Shown: positions 35,636-43,815 of the stretch, piece by piece | Layout of the letters: every line of letters starts with the position of its first letter | Position numbering within the stretch: position 1 is the stretch's first letter | Source of the DNA: JAHJKV01 sp963678135 | GTDB taxonomy: Bacteria > Desulfobacterota > Desulfovibrionia > Desulfovibrionales > Desulfovibrionaceae | NCBI GenBank assembly: GCA_963678135.1 | Contig: OY782667.1 | Coordinates: 1,426,001-1,490,000, forward strand | Direction of reading: 5' to 3' | Length of the DNA: 64,000 bases | Program-made: the position numbers and the translations under genes | Notes under the pieces: generated by a model | What the model saw: only the letters and a program-made list of their open reading frames with translations | Database searches by the model: none | Told to the model about the DNA's origin: nothing

Positions 35636-36043
35636 TCATTTTACCCTGTGCTTGAAAACAAAGAAAGCAGTGAGCAAAAGGAGTATATCCCGGGCAAGGG
35701 AAAGCCAAAATACAGGCTGGTTTTCAGAAAGAGTATTGAAACAGCCACAGCTTACATCTAAACCGCGAGCTAGGTTATAAAGCATTGCGCTGAGAAAAAT
35801 ACAAAGGAGTAGACTGATGAGCAGTGCTGCGCCTCGTGTTAATATATCAAAAATAAGACAAAGCCCACAGAGTAATTCTACATAAATTAAAGTTTGAGAA
35901 GCAATGTGCACCAGAGAGTCCGGTAAAATTTGGTAATTTGCAACGGCTAGGGCAAAGGCTTCCTGATCTTGAAGTTTCGGATAAGCAGCAAGTAGAAAGA
36001 CTAATCCTAATATCTTGGTTGCCGTTTGGAGCAGGGGATTCAT
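35636..36043 (-). CDS. MauE/DoxX-like membrane protein
   Basis: 135 residues from the ATG at 36043, which has GGAG upstream and overlaps the rhodanese stop by four bases. Four membrane helices, with an early KILGLVFLLAAYPKLQDQEAFA and a cysteine pair in LDVSCGCFNTLSE. MauE/DoxX proteins often assist disulfide or thiol redox steps in the periplasm. The pairing with a membrane-anchored rhodanese suggests a sulfur or thiol function (inference). Confidence 0.75.
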   Translation of the reverse strand: MNPLLQTATKILGLVFLLAAYPKLQDQEAFALAVANYQILPDSLVHIASQTLIYVELLCGLCLIFDILTRGAALLISLLLCIFLSAMLYNLARGLDVSCGCFNTLSENQPVFWLSLARDILLLLTAFFVFKHRVK

Positions 36044-36516
36044 TGGGACATCTCCAATTGGCGATCTTGTGCAAGCCATTGACGGATACCTTCGGGCATG
36101 ATTGCGATATTGAGCCCTTTTTCTTGTATATACTGTGCCATCAGCCTTGCTTTTCCACAGGATGCACCGGAGCAATACAAAATAATGTGTATGGGATTAT
36201 TATGCTGTGTGCTTTGTGTAAAAGGGAGATTACCAGCTCCTGGAAGGTGGCTATCCAGATAGTCCATAGCGTGCCGAACATCAAGAAACACAGCAGAGCC
36301 TTGAGCATGTAAGCTGGCAGCCTCTTCAATGCTTAAAGAAGGAATTGTAGCACTTTTACTCTGTATTGCTGGGGCAAGAAGCGATTTATCTTTGAAAAAC
36401 CTATCTCCCAAAGTAAGGCACAGAGCTATGAATACAATGCACAGCATTTGCAAAAATGGTGATACTATTTTGCGAGTACAAAACATCATATCTTGAGAAT
36501 AGACTGATGATTTCAT
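36040..36516 (-). CDS. Membrane-anchored rhodanese-like protein
   Basis: 158 residues from the ATG at 36516; starts at 36540 (TTG) and 36489 are also possible, none with a good ribosome site. One N-terminal membrane helix (about 12-35) then a rhodanese domain at about 60-150 with FLDVRHAMDYLDSHLPGAGN and the active-site loop YCSGASCGKA. Such domains bind persulfide sulfur. Orientation puts the domain in the periplasm if the helix is a signal anchor. Confidence 0.78.
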   Translation of the reverse strand: MKSSVYSQDMMFCTRKIVSPFLQMLCIVFIALCLTLGDRFFKDKSLLAPAIQSKSATIPSLSIEEAASLHAQGSAVFLDVRHAMDYLDSHLPGAGNLPFTQSTQHNNPIHIILYCSGASCGKARLMAQYIQEKGLNIAIMPEGIRQWLAQDRQLEMSQ

Positions 36517-36558
36517 GAGGTCAAAGGGTAAATACAGCAAGTCAGGGCAAACGTATAT

Positions 36559-36931
36559 CAGGGCAAACGCATATAAATTTTAGGCTCAATACTTCCTGCC
36601 CATTTTATTGTTTCCCCCTTCCTGTCATCCTGCGCGTAAGTCGCAGGATCCAGTTCTTCTGTCTTCGCTGCTTCTTCTTTTCTTCTCTTCTTCCTCCTTG
36701 TTTTTTCTCTTACTGCGTCAAACCATCAGAGTTTGGCTCTGCTGGACTGTCGCGACTTACGCGCAGAATGACGGAGGAGGATGTACTGCCAGGCTGTGTA
36801 ACGCACAGGATTTCCACGACTTCGTGCAAAATGACAAGCAAGAAAGGCATAACAAGACTGGGGGGTATCGGATACTCCTGAATTTGTTTCAAACTAAGTG
36901 TTCGCTTTGAAATTTATATGCGTTTGCCCTG
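36559..36931. mobile_element. MITE-like element with perfect 22-bp terminal inverted repeats and two inverted REP hairpins
   Basis: A 373-bp element bounded by perfect 22-bp inverted repeats at 36559-36580 and 36910-36931 (outer 16 bases CAGGGCAAACGCATAT). Inside, a REP hairpin at 36627-36649 and an inverted one near 36750-36775 face each other. It encodes no protein. The outer 16 bases match the right end of the ISAs1-type element at 63938-63953, a likely source of transposase. A second partial copy of the end (CAGGGCAAACGTATAT, 36543-36558) abuts the left side, a trace of an earlier insertion. No clear target duplication beyond TAT. Confidence 0.8.
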
Positions 36932-36986
36932 TATGCACTCTCTTGTCATTTTGTGACTTACGCGCTAAATGATATAAGGAGAAAGT

Positions 36987-37046
36987 ATGACAATTCAGTG
37001 GAAAAATGGGAGTATATATGAGCACTTGTCCTTGTTGTTCGGGTAA
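36987..37046 (+). CDS. Possible 19-residue leader peptide overlapping the ychJ start
   Basis: AAGGAG at the right distance precedes an ATG at 36987 that opens 19 codons (MTIQWKNGSIYEHLSLLFG) ending at 37046, past the ychJ start at 37018 in another frame. It could couple or dampen ychJ translation. It may also be chance; there is no attenuator-like codon run. Confidence 0.3.
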   Translation: MTIQWKNGSIYEHLSLLFG

Positions 37047-37503
37047 AAAATATAATGAATGCTGTGAACCTATTATTACAAAAAAGAATGTCGCCCCAAC
37101 GGCTGAAGCGTTGATGCGTTCACGTTATACGGCTTTTGCTACAGGTTCTATTGAGCATTTACATGAAACGCTTGCCCCGGGAACGCGAGATGATTTTGAT
37201 TTTGATGAAACAAAAAAATGGGCTGAATCATCAGAATGGTTGGGCTTAGAGATTCGTGACACCCGTGCTGGTAGTGAGCAGGATGATTTTGGTGAAGTTG
37301 AATTTATTGCGCGCTATAAGCAAAAGGCCGGAGCTTTTGAGCATCGGGAGCGTGGAAATTTTACGAAACAAGATGGGCAATGGTATTATGTTGACGGACA
37401 AATCATGGGGCCAGAAACCATCCGCAAAGCTCCCAAAGTTGGCCGAAATGATCCGTGTCCTTGTGGCTCAGGCAAAAAATACAAGAAATGTTGCAGTGAA
37501 TAA
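37018..37503 (+). CDS. ychJ: YchJ-family protein with two SEC-C zinc-binding motifs
   Basis: 161 residues from the ATG at 37018 (GGGAG five bases upstream). SEC-C-type cysteine motifs stand at both ends: CPCCSGKKYNECC at the start and RNDPCPCGSGKKYKKCC at the end. The middle is the UPF0225 NTF2-like fold with LMRSRYTAFATG. The biochemical role is unknown; SEC-C motifs bind zinc and in SecA contact SecB or ribosomes. The neighbouring gene is a PAPS-reductase-family enzyme. Confidence 0.88.
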   Translation: MSTCPCCSGKKYNECCEPIITKKNVAPTAEALMRSRYTAFATGSIEHLHETLAPGTRDDFDFDETKKWAESSEWLGLEIRDTRAGSEQDDFGEVEFIARYKQKAGAFEHRERGNFTKQDGQWYYVDGQIMGPETIRKAPKVGRNDPCPCGSGKKYKKCCSE

Positions 37504-37514
37504 TCAAAGAACCC

Positions 37515-38189
37515 ATGGCGGATTTAGAAAAGAAAAAAGCACGCGCTCTTTCCCTATTACAGCAAGTCCTTGATAAACATGGAGCCGACAAAGTCGCTGT
37601 TGCTTGGACAGGCGGTAAGGATTCTACGCTTGTGCTTGATTTGTGGCGTTCTGTGTTAGGACAAGGTGATATTTGCCACCCTCCACAGGCCGTTTCCATA
37701 GATACCGGGCTTAAATTCCCTGAAATAATTGCGTTTCGTGATCACTTAGCTTCTGTTTGGGGCGTAAATCTTCATATTATCCGTCCTTTGCTGGAAATTG
37801 ATAAGTATCCCGTGGGGGTAAATAAGATTGAGTGTTGCAAAAAACTTAAAATAGAACCCTTAAAGAAGTTTCTTGCACAAGCAGGCATTACCGCGCTCAT
37901 TACCGGATTAAGGCGCGATGAACATGAAAATCGTGCGGAAAGAGAATATTTGGAACAGCGTACACATCCGGAGTATTCACAGGTTAATGCTCTGCTTGAT
38001 TTCTCTGAAATGGATGTCTGGGCATATACTACTTCACAGGCTTTGCCGTTTTGCGAGTTATATGAGCATGGCTATCGCTCGTTGGGCTGTATGCCCTGTA
38101 CGAGGCGAAGTGAGAGCAATGAACGTTCAGGACGTAGCAAAGGCAAAGAGGCACAGCTTGAAGTTTTACACGGCCTTGGCTATTTTTAA
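37515..38189 (+). CDS. Phosphoadenosine-phosphosulfate reductase family protein
   Basis: 224 residues of the adenine nucleotide alpha-hydrolase fold. PP-loop VAWTGGKDSTLVLD, sugar/phosphate region SIDTGLKFPEI, ECCKKLKIEPL with two cysteines, GLRRDEHENRAERE, and a C-terminal LGCMPCTRR. The fold is that of CysH/CysD, acting on adenylyl-sulfate compounds. The organism is likely a dissimilatory sulfate reducer, so an assimilatory or tRNA/sulfur-transfer role is possible. It starts twelve bases after ychJ without a clear ribosome site. Confidence 0.82.
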   Translation: MADLEKKKARALSLLQQVLDKHGADKVAVAWTGGKDSTLVLDLWRSVLGQGDICHPPQAVSIDTGLKFPEIIAFRDHLASVWGVNLHIIRPLLEIDKYPVGVNKIECCKKLKIEPLKKFLAQAGITALITGLRRDEHENRAEREYLEQRTHPEYSQVNALLDFSEMDVWAYTTSQALPFCELYEHGYRSLGCMPCTRRSESNERSGRSKGKEAQLEVLHGLGYF

Positions 38190-38285
38190 GGCATCCTCAT
38201 TTCTCTTGACGCTTCTGATTGGCATGGCTATAAAATTTTTTCTTTCAAAGCAGTGTAGACTACTTTGAACACTGAACACTTGTAA

Positions 38286-38361
38286 GCCAGGATAGCTCAG
38301 TTGGTAGAGCAGCTGATTCGTAATCAGCAGGCCGTCAGTTCAAATCTGATTCCTGGCTCCA
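38286..38361 (+). tRNA. tRNA-Thr (CGT)
   Basis: 76 bases folding as a cloverleaf: acceptor GCCAGGA/TCCTGGC, anticodon stem GCTGA/TCAGC with loop TTCGTAA giving anticodon CGT, T arm GTCAG-TTCAAAT-CTGAT, and an encoded CCA end. It reads ACG threonine codons. Confidence 0.95.
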
Positions 38362-38720
38362 GTAAAATCAAATAGTTATGCAGGTCAATATTTAGACTTG
38401 TTGTCTTTCTAAACAGCTTAAGTACCAATTCAGTACCAGTTGCGATGGGCTAAAACTTATTTTTAAGTTTTAGCGTTAAGATTATTTCATATTCTCAATA
38501 AGCAATTTTGAAGAATTTATCATGTTTCAATTTTTTCACGATAAAATTTTTGCCTTTACTCGAATTGTATCTGATATTGAGCATAGTACAATACGCGCTA
38601 TTAGAGCAATCCAACTGCTTGTATTTGGCAATATCTCAGAGCAAAATAAATTTTAGTTTCTTGACAGATTTGAACTTGAGAGATAGAGGAAGCACTGTTT
38701 TACAGGAATGTATGATCTAT
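38362..38720. other. Gene-free spacer between the two tRNAs with one hairpin
   Basis: No credible gene. A perfect hairpin at 38449-38474 (GCTAAAACTTA, four T, TAAGTTTTAGC) lies after tRNA-Thr, but no T run follows it. Direct AGTACCA repeats occur at 38421-38438. TTGACA at 38661-38666 with TAGAGG 17 bases later could be the tRNA-Ser promoter. Short frames here (for example 44 codons from 38521) have no ribosome site. Confidence 0.45.
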
Positions 38721-38814
38721 GGAGAGGTGGCCGAGTACGGCTGAAGGCGCTCGCCTGCTAAGCGAGTATACGGTTTATCCCGTATCGCGGGTTCAAATCC
38801 CGCCCTCTCCGCCA
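38721..38814 (+). tRNA. tRNA-Ser (GCT)
   Basis: 94 bases with acceptor GGAGAGG/CCTCTCC, anticodon stem CTCGC/GCGAG with loop CTGCTAA giving anticodon GCT, a long variable arm typical of serine tRNAs, T arm GCGGG-TTCAAAT-CCCGC and encoded GCCA. It reads AGC/AGT serine codons. Confidence 0.96.
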
Positions 38815-38823
38815 AATGAAAGT

Positions 38824-38859
38824 AAGGATTTGCAGTAGTTTATACTGTAAATCCTTTTT
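38824..38859 (+). terminator. Terminator of tRNA-Ser (GCT)
   Basis: AAGGATTTGCAGT (38824-38836) pairs with ACTGTAAATCCTT (38844-38856) with one mismatch, followed by T bases. It lies ten bases after the tRNA CCA end. Confidence 0.75.
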
Positions 38860-38895
38860 GTTTTTCTATCCTATTTCTATCTTCACCGCATTTTC
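38853..38895. repeat. 43-bp perfect inverted repeat, left copy (partner at 53744-53786)
   Basis: This stretch, starting CCTTTTTGTTTTTCTATCC and ending CGCATTTTC, is found as an exact reverse complement at 53744-53786. Both copies lie just downstream of a serine tRNA. In the partner, the outer part is the 3' end of an IS3 orfA, so the left copy carries the last codons of that gene as a relic. The pair bounds a 14.9-kb segment that could invert by recombination. Confidence 0.85.
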
Positions 38896-38964
38896 ACTGC
38901 TTTTTTCTTCTTATTTTTCTGCCTTCTCAAGGTGTAAATCTTCTTCATTTTACAGGGTGGCAGT

Positions 38965-40572
38965 ATGAGTCAAAAAGTCCAAAAACTTAAGGCTAAAGTT
39001 GCGTCTGTTGATGATTATCGCCAGCAGGTTGCCGAGCGTGTACAATCTGAAAATGCTGAAAAAAAAGCTAAAAAAACGGCAATTGAGGAAAAGCTACGCT
39101 TTGCCTTTGAGTGTATTAAAGCGAGTGAGTTCGGCGATGCCATGCTGTATACCCACTTGCATAGAGGCAAGCACGTTTACGTCCGTTCGACTAAGGAGTG
39201 GCTTGCTTGGAAAGGGCATTTTTGGGAGCTGGACAAAGGCGGAGACCTTGCCAAGTCTGGCATTTTGGATGTCATCGCATATTATAGGGAAGTGCGAAAT
39301 TACTGCCTTTCAAAAGTAAATGAAGCCATTAAAGCAGAAAAAGAAGCAGAAGCAAATAATTTTTTTGCCAAGGCAGAGAGCCTGCGTAAAAGAATTTACG
39401 CGCTCTACTCCGAGTCCAGACCTCTCAAAGTTCTAAAATGCGTAAGGTATACGGAAGACCCTCTATCAATAGACGGAGAGGAAATTGATGCAAAACCGCT
39501 TCTTTTGGCTTGTTTGAATGGCGTTCTGGATTTGAAAACTGGCGAACTCAAAGCAGGTAAGCCAGAAGACTACTTGGTAGGTCACTGCAATACCGAGTTT
39601 TTAGGAATTGATACCCCCGCTCTGATTTTTGAGCAAACATTGCAGGAGATATTTGGCAAAGATGAAGAAGTAATTGCTTATGTAAAGCGTTTCTTTGGCT
39701 ATTGCCTAACTGGTCTAGTATCTGAAGAGAAAATACACATTTTTCATGGGCGTGGGGCAAACGGCAAATCGCTTCTCATGCGTATTATGGAATTGCTGCT
39801 TGGTAATTTAGCTGGTCCGATGGAATCAGAAAAATTACTAACTCAGCGTTTTAGCAAAACAGCAGGGGCTGCTGATTCTTCAACCATAGCTCTCAAAGGC
39901 AAGCGTATGGTCTTTGCTTCTGAAATAGACGAAGACCGCAAAGTCAGCCTTGGCAGCTTAAAGCTCTTGACTGGAGCTGATTCTTTTACTGCCCGTAGCC
40001 CTTTTGATAAATATGACCAAACTTTTCGTGGGCAATATAAGATCATCTGGGCACTGAACGACCTGCCCACAGCACCGGCCGATGACGATGCTCTTTGGCG
40101 ACGTATGGAAGTCTTGCCTTTTGAGCAAAGGTTTTCAGAAAAGCCAGACTTATCCAAAGGCGAGATGCTTATGGATAAGAAGCGGATAGAAGCCTTGGAA
40201 AAAGAACTCCCAGGCATACTGGCAACCTGCGTCCGTGCGTTGATAGCTCCTGATGGCTTCTTTGCACTTGGAGGACTGAATCCTCCTGAAAAAATGAGAC
40301 TTGCAACGGAAAGTTACAAAGAGACCGAAGACGAACTTGGCGATTTTCTTGATCAAGTCATTGTCCCAGAACAAGAGCTGCTTGCTGGTGTAACCGAAGA
40401 CTGCTTTGTTCAGGCTGGCGAATTGCATCGCATTTTCATGCTTTGGCAGCAGTCACGGGGTATGAAGCGACCTTGGACAATACAGAAATTCGGCAAGCGG
40501 ATGACCAAGAAAGGCGTAAAGCGTGAAAAAGTAGGTGGCATCCCAAGATATATAGGCACGCCAAAGGGCGAT
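38965..40572 (+). pseudogene. Phage/satellite primase-helicase (D5-N/SF3 type), 3' end lost to an IS insertion
   Basis: About 535 codons from the ATG at 38965 are clear. A lysine/glutamate-rich N-terminus leads to the D5-type region (LLACLNGVLDLKTGEL) and then the superfamily-3 helicase: Walker A GRGANGKSLLM near residue 265, Walker B-like KRMVFASEID near 312 and motif C WALNDLPTAPADDDALWRR near 365. The polymerase domain of full-length primases is absent. A winged-helix end (TIQKFGKRMTKKGVKREKV) is followed at about 40573 by foreign GC-rich IS sequence, which extends the frame artificially to 41001. It is the replication module of a mobile element or prophage remnant beside tRNA genes. Confidence 0.75.
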
Positions 40573-41932
40573 TGCCTTGAGAATGAGGTGCAGATTGTGA
40601 CCTGCGACCACAAGAAGCGCATTGATATCATCGCCATCATGTCCGAGAAGAAAGTTCCTGTCAAGGCGTCCATCGGTCTTCATATGCCCGATGGTGGCTT
40701 CGATGGCGGATCGTCGTTTGAGTTCACGGCGAATGGTGGGCGTCAGACCGCGCTTCTGACCGGAGATGAAGACGGTAGCCGGTCCCTCGTAATCATGATC
40801 ACGATAGCCCTTGTCGACATAGATGCGTTCGGGATCGACGCCGCCGATATCGATGGCCTGGCTGACGGTCTGATCGAGCGTGTGGCCGTCATAGGGGTTG
40901 TTCTGGAAGGCAACACAAGCCAACACCAGGCCCTCCCGGTTGGTCGTTGCAATGCCAACCTTTGCGCCGAACTCATACGGCGTGCGGGCTTTGCCCTTTG
41001 AGATGCAAACCACCTCCGGCGCATGCAGCGAATAGAGCTTGTCCTTGTCTTTGGGCTTCTGGGCAAGAAGCCGTTCGACAAGACCGAGAAGCCGGGCAAG
41101 CCGACCTTCCCATTCGGTGTTTCCGGCGATCTTGCGGCAGATGTCGCGGTAAACACGCCCCAGATAGACGCGCAGCTTTTTCAATTCCCGACGCATACGG
41201 CGGAACTGGCGCGCATGCGCATATCGTCCGACACGGACAGCGGCCGCCTTGGCAAGTCGAGTGTGACTCTGGCGAAGAGGAATGCCAAGGCGCTTGGCAT
41301 GCTTCACCAGAAGTAAAAGCGCCTTGAGATAAAGCCGTCCGTCCGTCGGATAAGCGATCGCCTTCTACTGCACCGTCGTATCCACCGTGATGCGTTCCAG
41401 CGAAGACGGTTTGGCCGTGCCGGTGGAAAGGGCCGCATCCACGCTCACCTTCAGCATCTCGCTCAACCCTTCCGGCCCGATCCTCTTCCTCCAGCGTGTC
41501 ATCGTGCTGGCGTCAATCGGCATTTCCGTCTGGAAGAATTCAAAACCACAGAAGAACTGCCAATAGGGGTTCTCAACCCAGCGCTCCACCGTTTCCTCGT
41601 CCGAAAGGTCGTGCACGTGCTTGAGATAATTGAGACCGACCATCACCGGGTCGGCTTCGCAGGCCTGCCAACGGGGCGGTAAAAGCCGCCGAAAGCATCA
41701 TCGAACCGGCCCCAGTCCATGACGCCCCCAAGCTGTCACGAGCGGATGGCTCATATTGATCATCGCGCCAAGGCGTTCGCGGAAAAGATCGTTTCGGCCG
41801 GAAGAAGGGCGAGAAGGACGCATAAAAAACACTGGAAAATGAAGCTGCAGGAACCAATTCCCCGCATATTCCTATACTTCAATCACAAATGGAACCTCTG
41901 ATTTCAAAAGATTTTTGCCGTTTTTCAAGGCG
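40573..41932 (-). mobile_element. GC-rich IS5-family element, decayed
   Basis: About 1.36 kb with base composition much richer in G and C than all surroundings. Short inverted GCCTTGA (40574-40580 and its complement at 41925-41931) may mark the ends; no target duplication is evident. Its single transposase gene on the minus strand is broken. The composition and protein type suggest an alphaproteobacterial source (inference). Confidence 0.75.
40600..41823 (-). pseudogene. IS5-family transposase, inactivated by stop codon and frameshifts
   Basis: Pieces in order: MRPSRPSSGRNDLFRERLG from 41823, a frameshift near 41740, MDWGRFDDAFGGFYRPVG in another frame, a one-base loss near 41645, then MVGLNYLKHVHDLSDEETVE to DTTVQ, an in-frame TAG at 41365-41367 and then KAIAYPTDGRLYLKALLLLV. 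The DDE part runs on with AKVGIATTNREGLVLAC, ERIYVDKGYRDHDY and the terminal FLLGHDGDDINALLVVAGHN. The frame is the same on both sides of the TAG, so that is a simple nonsense mutation. Non-functional. Confidence 0.82.
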
Positions 41933-42012
41933 GACTACTTACATAGCCTTATAGCAAAATACTTTTAAGGTTGCAGTATAAAACATGTGCTAAGAGAGAG
42001 AAGCGAACTTGT

Positions 42013-42101
42013 ACAAGGCGTTGTAATATAAAACTTACTTTTCGTTGTTTTCTTAGGCGACTATTTATTGCAACACAACGGTGAGTGTAGAGGATTGGAA
42101 C
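42013..42101. repeat. 89-bp repeat, copy 1, with conserved hairpin (unexplained)
   Basis: First of two direct repeats 194 bases apart. Both begin ACAAGG, contain CTTTTCGTTGTTTTC and end GTAGAGGATTGGAAC. On the minus strand the core can fold as GTGTTGCAATA, a loop with AAAAC/GTTTT inner stem, and TATTACAACGC. A more degenerate third copy of the AAGG-TTGCAGTATAAAAC part starts near 41968. The flanking 41933-42355 interval has no credible gene. Confidence 0.7.
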
Positions 42102-42206
42102 ACGGGAGTGGCTCAATACATCCCAAACAGGGATTCGAACGCTCGGTTGGTACGGTACTTTCGCCACTATGATTGAAGTCATGCCAAGAGCGGAAATCAA
42201 ACCCGC

Positions 42207-42294
42207 ACAAGGTGTTGCAACATAAAACTTGCTTTTCGTTGTTTTCAGGGCGATTATTTGTTGCAACACAATGGTAAGTGTAGAGGATTGGAAC
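42207..42294. repeat. 89-bp repeat, copy 2
   Basis: Second copy, 88 bases. Its outer arms GTGTTGCAACA (42212-42222) and TGTTGCAACAC are perfect complements. Relative to copy 1, one base pair of the stem changes on both sides (C-G against T-A), suggesting that the stem is kept by selection. It ends 60 bases before the IS3 element. Confidence 0.7.
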
Positions 42295-42389
42295 TCAAAG
42301 GGGTTCAATACACCGCCAAAGAAGAAATTCCGTACTATTCAATACAGCCCAAAAAAGAGCTGGGTTCACTCTTTTGTATCAGTAAGCGG

Positions 42390-43295
42390 TTAATTTAAGG
42401 TGGAGAGTTTTATACTTTCAGCCGCCTTTTGATTCCAATCCAGAGGGGGTACCCCCTCTGGATTGTTTTGCCTATATACCTGCATAGGCTTTCTTCCGTC
42501 AAACGTACTATGAGGACGATGGCTGTTATAAAAATTATACCAGCAATTCAAAGCCTTGCTAATCTCACTGCCTGTCGCAAAATCTTTCAAATAAACGCAT
42601 TCATATTTTAGAGAACGCCAAAGCCGTTCAATCATAACATTATCCATCCAACGCCCCCTGCCATCCATTGATATTTTTACCCCCGCTTGTTTGAGAACAT
42701 TTGTAAATTCGTGACTTGTAAATTGAGAACCTTGATCCGTGTTAAATATTTCAGGCTCGCCGTATACATGCAAAGCTTCTTCCAAAGCGCAAACACAAAA
42801 ATCAGTGTCCATGGTGTTTGACAAGCGCCAAGACAACACCGCACGGCTATGCCAGTCCATAATTGCTACATGATACAAAAATCCTTTTTCCATAGGGAGA
42901 TAGGTGATGTCTGCGCACCAGACTTGATTTGGCTTTGTTATATCTAAATTTCGCAGCAAATACGGATAGGTCTTATGTTGTGGATTCATTTGGCTTGTCC
43001 TTGGTTTTTGATAAATTGCCATCAATCCCATTTTACGCATGAGCCGTCGCACCCGATTACGGCCAACCTGATGCCCTTGATCTCGTAAAATGTTACGCAT
43101 CTGCCGTGAACCTAAAAAAGGGAATTTTAAGAACAACTTATCAATATAATTCATAAGAAATACATTGTCTTTAGATTCACCACGCGACTGGTAATAGTAT
43201 GTTGAGCGTTGCAATTTGAGAATCAAGCACTGCTGTCTAATGCTAAGTTTTGAGTGCTTTGTCCCAATGATTTTTCGCCTTTGCTGTGTACTCAA
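42390..43295 (-). CDS. IS3-family transposase OrfB (integrase core)
   Basis: 301 residues. HTH_21-like N-terminal region (STYYYQSRG, SRQMRNILRDQGHQVGRNRV), then the rve integrase core with the DDE triad in WCADITYLP, FNTDQGSQFTS and NVMIERLWRSLKYE. The end NSHRPHSTFDGRKPMQVY is typical. It overlaps orfA by four bases; IS3 elements usually make an OrfAB fusion by -1 frameshifting, and an A-rich stretch (GCAAAAATTTG) lies at the overlap. Confidence 0.93.
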   Translation of the reverse strand: MSTQQRRKIIGTKHSKLSIRQQCLILKLQRSTYYYQSRGESKDNVFLMNYIDKLFLKFPFLGSRQMRNILRDQGHQVGRNRVRRLMRKMGLMAIYQKPRTSQMNPQHKTYPYLLRNLDITKPNQVWCADITYLPMEKGFLYHVAIMDWHSRAVLSWRLSNTMDTDFCVCALEEALHVYGEPEIFNTDQGSQFTSHEFTNVLKQAGVKISMDGRGRWMDNVMIERLWRSLKYECVYLKDFATGSEISKALNCWYNFYNSHRPHSTFDGRKPMQVYRQNNPEGVPPLDWNQKAAESIKLSTLN

Positions 43296-43579
43296 ATTTT
43301 TGCAAAGGCTTGTTCTAAAAAATCTTTTTCTATGGTGAGTTGACCTATTTTGGCGTGCAGTTCTTTGATTTGTGCTGCCTCATTTTTTTGCTTTCGTGAG
43401 TTTTTCTTTGAGAATGAAGCAACAATACTTTCTTTGGACTGTTTTTTCCATTGTGATATCTGGTTGGGATGTACACCGTACTTGCTTGCAAGCTCAGACA
43501 ATGTCTGCTCGCCAGACAAAGCATCCAGTGCTGCACGAGCCTTAAATTCAGCACTAAATCGTCTTCTTGTTTGGGACAT
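43292..43579 (-). CDS. IS3-family transposase OrfA (HTH protein)
   Basis: 95 residues: FSAEFKARAALDALSGEQTL, the helix-turn-helix LASKYGVHPNQISQWKKQ, then a leucine-zipper-like coil (IKELHAKIGQLTIEKDFLEQ). It binds the IS ends and is the N-terminal part of the OrfAB transposase. Strong AAAGGAGA upstream. Confidence 0.92.
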   Translation of the reverse strand: MSQTRRRFSAEFKARAALDALSGEQTLSELASKYGVHPNQISQWKKQSKESIVASFSKKNSRKQKNEAAQIKELHAKIGQLTIEKDFLEQAFAKI

Positions 43580-43646
43580 AAAAAATCTCCTTTAAGAGTC
43601 TTTACATCCACCTTAAACACTGGTCTAGTTTTCCGAACCCAGCTCT

Positions 43647-43713
43647 GATTACCCCTCAACGTCCTTAAGAATCTTGACGATCTGATACTCTGTAAATTTC
43701 GATTTACGCATAT
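43647..43713 (-). pseudogene. Remnant of a second IS3-type orfA (first 20 codons)
   Basis: From an ATG at 43713 the minus strand reads MRKSKFTEYQIVKILKDVEG and then a stop at the IS3 junction. This is the conserved N-terminus of IS407-type OrfA proteins. GGAGGC lies upstream. The rest of that element is gone; the 43714-43815 stretch to the next gene may hold its other end. Confidence 0.7.
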
Positions 43714-43815
43714 GAGCCTCCTGCTACCAGTTTGAGGCAGAAGTCTCTACTTGGCAATGGTACTAATTTAAGGGAACTTTACAAAAGACCTTAAAAATAC
43801 CCTCAAAGAAAAATA

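Larger units (their letters stand above)
42356..43646 (-). mobile_element. IS3-family insertion sequence
   Basis: About 1.29 kb with 12-bp terminal inverted repeats AGAGCTGGGTTC (42356-42367) and GAACCCAGCTCT (43635-43646), and inner TTAAGGTGGA/TCCACCTTAA matches. Two overlapping genes, orfA and orfB, both intact, so it may be mobile. No direct target repeat is recognisable. Its outer side joins a fragment of another IS3-type orfA. Confidence 0.88.

Noticed and set aside
38362..38720. Phage integrase remnant next to tRNA-Thr
   Set aside because: AGTACCA repeats are suggestive of an attachment region, but no integrase residues can be read in any frame.
40453..41001. Transposase and primase frames extending through each other's sequence
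   Set aside because: The ends are antisense readings across the IS junction, so the true boundaries are near 40.57-40.60 kb.
42013..42101. Integron attC site (TTAGGCG-like piece and inverted repeats)
   Set aside because: No GTTRRRY/RYYYAAC pair at the right positions and no integron integrase.
42110..42130. tRNA T-arm-like GGGATTCGAAC
   Set aside because: The flanking bases do not pair and no cloverleaf can be drawn.
42013..42294. CRISPR array
   Set aside because: Only two or three copies, 194-bp period, long conserved flanks, no spacer-like uniform units and no cas genes in the window.
41949..42308. 119-codon minus-strand protein
   Set aside because: It spans both 89-bp repeats in different phases, so the repeats are not conserved as protein.
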